From positions 559,877-623,876 of the forward strand of contig NZ_LMEC01000026.1 in the NCBI RefSeq assembly GCF_001425265.1: a stretch of DNA of 64,000 nt, written 5' to 3'. The position numbers and the translations under genes are program-made. Below, one piece after another: positions 7,465-13,948 of this stretch (its first letter is position 1; each line of letters begins with the position of its first letter). Origin of the DNA: Massilia sp. Root418 (GTDB taxonomy: Bacteria; Pseudomonadota; Gammaproteobacteria; Burkholderiales; Burkholderiaceae_D). Below the pieces are notes generated by a model. It was given only the letters and a program-made list of their open reading frames with translations. It was not told the DNA's origin and made no database searches.

Positions 7465-8631
7465 TCAGAACAAATCCATCTGCCCCGCTGCCGCAGCAGC
7501 CCTGGCCTTGGCGCCTTGCGCGGGCACACTCAACGGACGCTTGAACTGGCTGGCGTCGAGCTGGCTGAAGCGGCTGCCGCGCTTTTCCATGCCGAAGCGG
7601 CGGATGGCTTTCTCCGCCCGCTGGCGTATCAGGTCGGCCCATACGCCCTCGCCCTTCATGCGCTTGCCGAAGTCGCTGTCGTAATCCTTGCCGCCGCGCA
7701 TATCGCGCACCCGGTTCATCACGCGCTGGGCACGGTCCGGAAAGTGCGCCTCCAGCCATTGCTGGAACAAGGGACTCACTTCCCATGGCAGGCGCAGCAC
7801 GATGTAGTTGGCGTGCATGGCGCCAGCCTCGAAGGCAGCCTCCATCACACGCTCCAGGTCCGGCTCGGTAACGAAGGGAATCACGGGCGCGATGCTCACG
7901 CCCACCGGGATGCCGGCCTCCGCCAGCATGCGGATGGTGCGCAGGCGCCGCGCCGGGGCCGCCGCGCGCGGCTCCAGGGTGCGCGCGATGGCCGGGTCCA
8001 GCGTGGTGATGGTGACGGCGGCCGAGGCCTGGCCCTTGGCCGCCATGGCGGCCAGCAGGTCGATGTCGCGCTCGATCAGGGCGGACTTGGTGATCAGCCC
8101 CACCGGGTGCTCGCATTCGTGCAGCACTTCCAGCACCCGCCGCGTGATGCGCAGGCTGCGTTCGCAGGGCTGGTAGGCGTCCGTGTTCACGCCCAGCGCG
8201 ATCGGCTCCGGCACATAGGACGGCCGCGCCAGCTCCTGCCGCAGCAGCTCGGGCGCGTTGACCTTGGCAAATATCCTGCTCTCGAAATCCATGCCGGGCG
8301 ACAGGCCCAGATAGCTGTGCGAAGGCCGCGCGAAGCAGTAGATGCAGCCGTGCTCGCAGCCCCGGTAGGGGTTGAGCGACACATTGAATGGGATGTCCGG
8401 CGAACTGTTGCGCGTGAGGATGGACTTGGCCACCTCGTCCGCGACGTGGGTCTTCCAGACGCGCGCGCCATCTTCTCCGTCCTCGTCCTCCCGTTCCCAG
8501 CCGTCATCGAACTGGTCGCGTCCGTGCACCTCGTAGCGCCCTTGCAGGTTGCTGACCGCGCCGCGCCCCTTCTGCGCGCGCAGCGGGACCGGCGGCAACA
8601 TCACCTGCCCTTCAAAATCGTCCTCGTCCAT
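7465..8631 (-). CDS. PA0069-family radical SAM protein
   Basis: A 388-residue radical SAM enzyme. The 4Fe-4S cluster motif is C92-x3-C96-x2-C99 (C-E-H-G-C-I-Y-C), preceded by S-L-N-P-Y-R-G, typical of the PA0069/SplB-like group. The protein ends in Q-M-D-L-F. The reaction is unknown; the relation to spore photoproduct lyase suggests nucleic-acid repair or modification. A LexA-type box and a good sigma-70 promoter lie just upstream, giving likely SOS control. I recall PA0069 being LexA-regulated in Pseudomonas aeruginosa, which fits. The ATG at 8631 is preferred over a GTG two codons upstream; GGGGTGG precedes it. Confidence 0.9.
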   Translation of the reverse strand: MDEDDFEGQVMLPPVPLRAQKGRGAVSNLQGRYEVHGRDQFDDGWEREDEDGEDGARVWKTHVADEVAKSILTRNSSPDIPFNVSLNPYRGCEHGCIYCFARPSHSYLGLSPGMDFESRIFAKVNAPELLRQELARPSYVPEPIALGVNTDAYQPCERSLRITRRVLEVLHECEHPVGLITKSALIERDIDLLAAMAAKGQASAAVTITTLDPAIARTLEPRAAAPARRLRTIRMLAEAGIPVGVSIAPVIPFVTEPDLERVMEAAFEAGAMHANYIVLRLPWEVSPLFQQWLEAHFPDRAQRVMNRVRDMRGGKDYDSDFGKRMKGEGVWADLIRQRAEKAIRRFGMEKRGSRFSQLDASQFKRPLSVPAQGAKARAAAAAGQMDLF

Positions 8632-8642
8632 AGCCACCCCAT

Positions 8643-8662
8643 TACTGTACGCATATACAGTA
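8643..8662. promoter_or_regulatory. LexA binding site (SOS box)
   Basis: TACTGTACGCATATACAGTA matches the E. coli-type LexA consensus at 17 of 20 positions and keeps the essential CTG-N10-CAG. It lies directly downstream of the -10 box of the leftward radical SAM promoter and 11 bp before its ATG, an ideal repression position. The rightward chemoreceptor gene starts 110 bp away and is less likely to be its target. Confidence 0.88.
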
Positions 8663-8690
8663 TTCTATGCCGCGTGGCGCGTCTTAGCAA
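8662..8690 (-). promoter_or_regulatory. Sigma-70 promoter of the radical SAM gene
   Basis: Read leftward: -35 TTGCTA (8690-8685), a 17-bp spacer, -10 TAGAAT (8667-8662). The LexA box starts exactly where the -10 ends, so repressor would cover the transcription start. Confidence 0.7.
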
Positions 8691-8771
8691 CAGTGATTAT
8701 TGGAGAGATTTGGCCGCGAAGCGACAGCGCATAATCACCGAGGTCACTCGATAATCCGCCAGGGAATTCTC

Positions 8772-10952
8772 ATGCTGAAAAACCTGAAGATCGCTACCCG
8801 CCTGGGTCTAGGCTTTGGCAGCGTCGTATTGCTGCTGCTCATTTTGTCCGTCATCAGTGTCCAGCGCCTGGGCACCATCAACGAAAGCACACGCGTCATT
8901 TACGAGGAGCACTACCAGAAGGTTGTACTGATCAACGAAGTGATCAAAAACAGCATGGACAATGCGCGCCAGATGCGCAACATCCTGCTCGCCACCAGCG
9001 ACACCGAGGCCGAGAAATACCGGCGCATGATCGATGCCAACCGCAACGAAATGACCGAGGGCCTGGGCAAGGTGCAGAAACTGCTGAGCACGGAGGCCGG
9101 CCGGCAGATGTACAAGAACATCGTCGACAAGCGCGAACTGGTGGTGGTCAAGTACGAGCCCTTTTACGCGCTGGTGAAGTCGGACCGCAAGGCGGCGGTG
9201 GAATTCCTGAAGAACGATTTCGTGCCCGCCAACGACCAGTTCTGGGCCGCGCTGGAAGCGCTGGCCAAATCGCAGGGCGACCTGATGGACAAGGCCGCCG
9301 GCGATGCCGCCGCCACCTACGAGTCCACCCGCATGCTGGTGATCGGCATGGCGGCAGTCGCCATCGTGCTGGCGGTAGGCATTGCCGCCTGGATCACGCT
9401 CAGCATTGTGCGGCCGATCCGGCAAGCGGTGCAGGTGGCCGAACGGCTGGAAGCGGGCGACTTGTCGATTGAAATCAACGACACCTCCAGGGACGAGACC
9501 GGCCAGCTGCTGCGCGCCATGCGCAACCTGGTGGCCAAGCTGAACCAGGTGATCTCGGGCCAGAAGCGCGCCGTGGAAGCGGCCAACCGGGGCAATTTCG
9601 ACAGCCGCATCGACCTGAACGGCCTGCAAGGCTTCCAGAAAGACCTGGGCGAAGGCTTGAACCAGCTCATGACCACCACCGGCGCCAGCATTGACGACGT
9701 GGTGCGCGTGATGGGCGCGCTGTCCGAAGGCGACCTGAGCAAGACCATCACCAAGCCCTACGAGGGCGCGTTCGACGAACTGAAGCGCTACGCCAACAAC
9801 ACGGTGGAAAAGCTGAGCCTGGTGATCGAAGGCCAGCAGCGCGTGGTGGCTGCCGCCAACCGGGGCGACTTCCAGGCCCGCGTGGAACTGGCAGGGCTGC
9901 AAGGCTTCCAGAAGGAACTGGGCGAAGGCTTGAACCGGCTGATGGTGACTACCGGCGCCAGCATCGCGGACGTGGTGCGCGTGATGGGGGCGCTGGCCGA
10001 CGGCGACCTGAGCAAGACCATCGACAAGCAGTACGAGGGCAGCTTCGCCGAGCTGAAGGAGTACGCCAACAACACCATGGCCAAGCTGCTGCAGGTGGTC
10101 ACGGAAGTCAATTCCGGCGCCCAGTCGCTGGCCAGCGCGTCCGAGGAAGTGAGCGCCACGGCGCAGGCACTGTCGCAGGCGTCCAGCGAGCAGGCCGCCA
10201 GCGTGGAGGAAACCAGCGCCTCGATCGAGCAGATGACCTCCTCCATTGCGCAGAACACCGACAACGCCAAGGCCACCGACGGCATGGCCGCCAAGGCCTC
10301 GCAGGAGGCCACCGAAGGCGGCGCAGCGGTGGACGCCACGGTGGCGGCCATGAAGCAGATCGCACGCAAGATCGGCATCATTGACGACATTGCTTACCAG
10401 ACCAATCTGCTGGCGCTGAACGCGGCCATCGAGGCGGCGCGGGCCGGCGAGCACGGCAAGGGCTTTGCCGTGGTGGCGGCCGAGGTGCGCAAGCTGGCCG
10501 AACGCAGCCAGGTGGCGGCGCAGGAGATCGGCGAGGTGGCCACCAGCAGCGTGGAGCTGGCCGAGCGGGCCGGCATCCTGCTGGAGCAGATGGTGCCCAA
10601 CATCAAGAAAACCTCGGGACTGGTGCAGGAGATTGCCGCCGCGTCCGAAGAGCAGTCGGCCGGGGTGGCGCAGATCAACTCGGCAGTCAACCAGCTCAGC
10701 CAGACCACCCAGCAGAACGCCTCCAGCTCGGAAGAGCTGGCCGCCACCGCCGAGGAGATGAGCAGCCAGGCCGAGCAGCTGCAGCAGACCATGGGCTTCT
10801 TCAAGGTGAACGCCGCGCCGCAGCGGCGCCAGGGGCAGCCGGTGCCGCTGCGCAAGGTGGCCGCCGCCAAGGTGATGCGCAACCGCGACGTGTACGCGGC
10901 CCCGGCCCACGCCGCCGAGGAAATGGACGAATCGGAGTTCGTCCGCTTCTGA
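8772..10952 (+). CDS. Methyl-accepting chemotaxis protein with duplicated linker repeat
   Basis: A 726-residue membrane chemoreceptor: N-terminal membrane helix (about 10-30), a periplasmic four-helix-bundle-type sensor domain, a second membrane helix (about 190-212), a HAMP domain, then two direct 91-residue repeats (260-350 and 351-441, each starting V-I-x-G-Q and ending Y-A-N-N-T), and the kinase-control hairpin with the signature around I-D-D-I-A-Y-Q-T-N-L-L-A-L-N-A-A-I-E-A-A-R. The duplication lengthens the signalling stalk, probably by extra HAMP-like units. The C-terminus ends E-S-E-F-V-R-F. The ligand is unknown. The ATG at 8772 begins the usual M-L-K-N-L-K-I-A-T-R-L; the frame upstream covers the promoter region. 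Confidence 0.93.
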   Translation: MLKNLKIATRLGLGFGSVVLLLLILSVISVQRLGTINESTRVIYEEHYQKVVLINEVIKNSMDNARQMRNILLATSDTEAEKYRRMIDANRNEMTEGLGKVQKLLSTEAGRQMYKNIVDKRELVVVKYEPFYALVKSDRKAAVEFLKNDFVPANDQFWAALEALAKSQGDLMDKAAGDAAATYESTRMLVIGMAAVAIVLAVGIAAWITLSIVRPIRQAVQVAERLEAGDLSIEINDTSRDETGQLLRAMRNLVAKLNQVISGQKRAVEAANRGNFDSRIDLNGLQGFQKDLGEGLNQLMTTTGASIDDVVRVMGALSEGDLSKTITKPYEGAFDELKRYANNTVEKLSLVIEGQQRVVAAANRGDFQARVELAGLQGFQKELGEGLNRLMVTTGASIADVVRVMGALADGDLSKTIDKQYEGSFAELKEYANNTMAKLLQVVTEVNSGAQSLASASEEVSATAQALSQASSEQAASVEETSASIEQMTSSIAQNTDNAKATDGMAAKASQEATEGGAAVDATVAAMKQIARKIGIIDDIAYQTNLLALNAAIEAARAGEHGKGFAVVAAEVRKLAERSQVAAQEIGEVATSSVELAERAGILLEQMVPNIKKTSGLVQEIAAASEEQSAGVAQINSAVNQLSQTTQQNASSSEELAATAEEMSSQAEQLQQTMGFFKVNAAPQRRQGQPVPLRKVAAAKVMRNRDVYAAPAHAAEEMDESEFVRF

Positions 10953-11051
10953 GCCTTCCGGGGCGGGCCGAACGCGGGGGCTGCGCCAGGGCGCCGCAGC
11001 GGTCCGGCACCAGCCTGCCGCGCACCGCCGCAACGCAACCGCCCCCTGGCA

Positions 11052-11175
11052 AGCCGGCCGGGCTCGGAGCAGCCGGCCGAGTCCAGGGCAACCGGCCGAG
11101 CCCAGGGCAAGCGGCGAAGACTAGCGCGGCCGGCCGAGACTGGGCAGCTGGCCGCGCACAAGGCAGCCGGTCGGG
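11052..11175. repeat. 19-bp minisatellite-like array
   Basis: CCGGCCG cores recur at 11054, 11073, 11092 and 11130, with weaker copies at the positions between and after (about 11111, 11149 and 11168), a strict 19-bp period over about seven units (typical unit CCGGCCGAGCCCAGGGCAA). It lies in the 468-bp non-coding gap between the chemoreceptor and the DUF2760 gene. The rest of the gap holds only the promoter/leader at 11261-11401. Confidence 0.8.
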
Positions 11176-11260
11176 CCGCTGCCCTGCCCGGCCGGACACT
11201 CCCGCGGACCGGATCGGGGTTTGCCTGGTGCCGCCCTGCCGCCTCCCAGCGGGGCGGAAC

Positions 11261-11289
11261 TTCGCTGCCGGGCCGCTAGCTGGTATCAT
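11261..11289 (+). promoter_or_regulatory. Candidate promoter of the DUF2760-Hsp70 operon
   Basis: TTCGCT (11261-11266), a 17-bp spacer and TATCAT (11284-11289) point toward the DUF2760 gene. Transcription would start near 11296, giving a leader of about 125 nt that contains two strong hairpins. Only the -10 is a good match. Confidence 0.45.
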
Positions 11290-11308
11290 GCGCACTGTCC
11301 CAGGTGCC

Positions 11309-11336
11309 GTGCGCCCGGCGCCGACGCGCCGCGCAC
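11309..11336 (+). other. Leader hairpin 1 upstream of DUF2760 gene
   Basis: GTGCGC/GCGCAC outer stem and GGCGC/GCGCC inner stem around a CGAC tetraloop, with a 2-nt bulge. It falls between the candidate promoter and the terminator-shaped hairpin 2. Confidence 0.65.
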
Positions 11337-11360
11337 GCTCACCGATGTCACCAACACCGC

Positions 11361-11401
11361 CAGCCCTTGGCCGCGCTCCCTGCCGCGGCGGGCTGCTTTT
11401 T
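11361..11401 (+). terminator. Terminator-shaped hairpin in the operon leader
   Basis: CAGCCC/GGGCTG outer stem, a 3-nt bulge, GCCGCG/CGCGGC inner stem and an 8-nt loop, then C and five T's (11397-11401). It stands 20 nt before the DUF2760 ATG. It may end a small RNA started near 11296, act as an attenuator, or stop read-through from upstream. Confidence 0.6.
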
Positions 11402-11420
11402 GACCCGAATCGACCACATC

Positions 11421-12056
11421 ATGACCAATACGAACAACAACCTGCCTTCGCTCGGGGCCCGCATCGCGCTGGCCTTCGGCACGTTCTTCCGCACGCTGTC
11501 GGACCCGCAATTCGCCGCGCGCCTGCAGCGCATCAACCAGCGCGTGGCGGGCGCCAGCGCCGGCGCACCGGCCGCTGCCCCCACGGCAGCGCCAACCGCG
11601 GCACCTACTCAAGCACCTACGCAGGCCCCGACCGCCGCACCAACCGCCCCGCCCGCCCCCGTGATACTGCGCGAAGCCACGCCGGACGCGGCCCTGCAGC
11701 TGCTTAGCCTACTGCAGCGCGAAGCGCGCCTGATCGACTTCACCCAGGAAAACCTGAGCGCCTATGCCGACGCCGACATCGGCGCCGCCGCGCGCGTGGT
11801 GCACGAAGGCTGCGCCAAGGTGCTGCGCGAGCACTTCACCATCGAACCTGTGCGCGCAGAAGCGGAAGGCACGCGCATCACGCTGGACGAAGGCTTCGAC
11901 GCGGCCGCCGTACGCCTGACCGGCAATGTGGTGGGCAAAGCCCCGTTCAAAGGCAGCCTTAGCCACCGCGGCTGGCGCGCCACCAGCGTGCGGCTGCCGA
12001 AACTGGCCGAAGCGCACGACGCCGAGGTACTGGCCCCTGCGGAGGTGGAACTGTGA
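11421..12056 (+). CDS. DUF2760 domain-containing protein
   Basis: A 211-residue protein: a short amphipathic N-terminus (about 1-45), a low-complexity Ala-Pro-Thr-Gln linker (about 50-80), and a C-terminal DUF2760 domain starting near A-T-P-D-A-A-L-Q-L-L-S-L-L-Q-R-E-A-R-L. The function is unknown. The gene is regularly coupled to Hsp70-like genes, and here its stop codon overlaps the GTG start of the first Hsp70 gene, so it is probably a partner or substrate adaptor of that chaperone pair. The start is the ATG at 11421. No clear Shine-Dalgarno is present, and a terminator-shaped hairpin ends 20 nt upstream. Confidence 0.85.
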   Translation: MTNTNNNLPSLGARIALAFGTFFRTLSDPQFAARLQRINQRVAGASAGAPAAAPTAAPTAAPTQAPTQAPTAAPTAPPAPVILREATPDAALQLLSLLQREARLIDFTQENLSAYADADIGAAARVVHEGCAKVLREHFTIEPVRAEAEGTRITLDEGFDAAAVRLTGNVVGKAPFKGSLSHRGWRATSVRLPKLAEAHDAEVLAPAEVEL

Positions 12057-13939
12057 GCGCAGACCTGAACACCCCTGTGAACGAGCCGCGCTACGCCATC
12101 GGCATCGACCTTGGCACCACCCACAGCGCGCTGTCCTATGTGGATCTGCAAGCGAGCGACGGCGAGAAGACCGCGCAATCCGTGCTCGGCGTGCCGCAGC
12201 TGACCGCGCCCGGCACCGTGGAAGAACTGCCGCTGCTGCCGTCCTTCCTGTACCTGCCGCATCCGGACGAAATGGCCCCGGGCCAGCTGTCGCTGCCATG
12301 GCAGGCCGACGGCGCCGGCGACGTGCCCACCGCCGTGGCGGGCGAGATGGCGCGCAGCCGCGGCGCCACCACGCCTATCCGCCTGGTGTCCAGCGCCAAG
12401 AGCTGGCTGTGCCACGCCGGCGTGGACCGCCGCGCCGCCATCCTGCCGAACGACGCGCCGGAAGAAGTGACGCGCGTCTCGCCGCTGGAAGCCTCCACCC
12501 GCTACCTGTCGCACCTGCGCCAGGCGTGGGACGCGGCGCACCCGGACGCGCCGTTTACGCAGCAAGCCGTCACCGTCACCATTCCCGCCTCGTTCGACCC
12601 GGGCGCGCGCGAACTGACCGCCGATGCCGCCAGGGCCGCAGGCTATGAAACCCTGACCCTGCTGGAAGAGCCGCAAGCGGCGCTGTACAGCTGGATCCAG
12701 GGCAGCGAAGGCCGGTGGCGCAAGGAAGTCAAGCCCGGCGACATCATCCTGGTGGTGGACGTGGGCGGCGGCACCAGCGACTTTTCGCTGATCGCCGTGC
12801 TGGAGCGCGACGGCGTGCTGGAACCGCACCGCGTGGCGGTGGGCGACCACATCCTGCTGGGCGGCGACAATATGGACCTGGCCCTGGCGCACCTGGTGGC
12901 GCGCAAGCTGGCCGCCAATGGCACGCAGCTGGATGCATGGCAGCTGCGCGCGCTCACCTACGGCTGCCGCGCCGCCAAGGAAGCCCTGCTGGCCGACGCC
13001 AGCGTGGAGAGCTGGCCCATCGTAGTGCCGAGCCGCGGCTCGAAACTGATCGGCGGCTCGATCCGCACCGAACTGACACGCGCCGAAGTAACCACCTTCA
13101 TCCTGGACGGCTTCTTCCCGCAAGTGGAAGCGTCGGCCCGCCCTGCCGTGCGTCCCCGCGCCGGCCTGACGCAGCTTGGCTTGCCGTATGCGCAGGACGC
13201 GGCCGTCACGCGCCACCTGGCGTCCTTCCTGGCGCGCCAGCTGGGCGCCACCAGCGAGCTGCAAGGCTATGAGGGCAAGCAGAACGCCGATGCCACCTTC
13301 CTGCATCCGACCGCCGTGCTGTTCAACGGCGGCGTGTTCAAGTCCGAACTGCTGGCCAAGCGCGTGATGGACACCATCAACGACTGGCTGTACCTGGAAG
13401 GCGCGGAAGCTGCGCGCATGCTGGGCGGCGCGGACCTGGACCTGGCGGTGGCGCGCGGCGCCGCCTACTACAGCTACGTGCGGCGCGGCAGCGGCGTGCG
13501 CATTCGCGGCGGCACCGCGCGTTCCTACTACGTGGCGGTGGAATCGTCGATGCCGGCCATCCCCGGGATGGAACCGCCGATCCAGGCGCTGTGCGTGGCG
13601 CCGTTCGGCATGGAGGAAGGCAGCGAGATGGAACTGCCGGGCCAGGAGTTCGGCCTGGTGGTCGGCGAGCCGGTGGACTTCCGCTTCTTCGGCTCGTCCA
13701 CCCGCCGCCAGGACCAGATCGGCGACATGCTGGACTTCTGGGGCCCGGAGGAACTGCAGGAGCTGAACGCGATCCAGATGACGCTGTCGCCGGAAGGCCG
13801 CCAGCCTGGCGACGTGGTGCAGGTGCGCCTGCACGCGCAGGCCACCGAATCGGGCACGCTGGAACTGCTGGCTGTCGCCAACGACAACCACCAGCGCTGG
13901 AAGGTGGAGTTCGACGTCCGCGCAGCCGGCGCCGAGTAA
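12053..13939 (+). CDS. Hsp70-family ATPase (DnaK-like), shorter paralogue
   Basis: A 628-residue protein with the actin-like Hsp70 ATPase motifs: phosphate-1 I-G-I-D-L-G-T-T-H-S near the N-terminus, phosphate-2 V-V-D-V-G-G-G-T-S-D-F in the middle, and the adenosine motif F-N-G-G-V-F-K. The region after the ATPase domain does not look like the usual DnaK beta-sandwich and lid, so client handling probably differs. It starts with GTG at 12053 overlapping the DUF2760 stop, and is followed 9 bp later by a second, longer Hsp70 paralogue. Shared segments (for example A-K-S-W-L and L-G-G-D-N-M-D-L-A-L-A) show the two arose by duplication. Confidence 0.9.
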   Translation: MSADLNTPVNEPRYAIGIDLGTTHSALSYVDLQASDGEKTAQSVLGVPQLTAPGTVEELPLLPSFLYLPHPDEMAPGQLSLPWQADGAGDVPTAVAGEMARSRGATTPIRLVSSAKSWLCHAGVDRRAAILPNDAPEEVTRVSPLEASTRYLSHLRQAWDAAHPDAPFTQQAVTVTIPASFDPGARELTADAARAAGYETLTLLEEPQAALYSWIQGSEGRWRKEVKPGDIILVVDVGGGTSDFSLIAVLERDGVLEPHRVAVGDHILLGGDNMDLALAHLVARKLAANGTQLDAWQLRALTYGCRAAKEALLADASVESWPIVVPSRGSKLIGGSIRTELTRAEVTTFILDGFFPQVEASARPAVRPRAGLTQLGLPYAQDAAVTRHLASFLARQLGATSELQGYEGKQNADATFLHPTAVLFNGGVFKSELLAKRVMDTINDWLYLEGAEAARMLGGADLDLAVARGAAYYSYVRRGSGVRIRGGTARSYYVAVESSMPAIPGMEPPIQALCVAPFGMEEGSEMELPGQEFGLVVGEPVDFRFFGSSTRRQDQIGDMLDFWGPEELQELNAIQMTLSPEGRQPGDVVQVRLHAQATESGTLELLAVANDNHQRWKVEFDVRAAGAE

Positions 13940-13948
13940 CGCCAGCGC

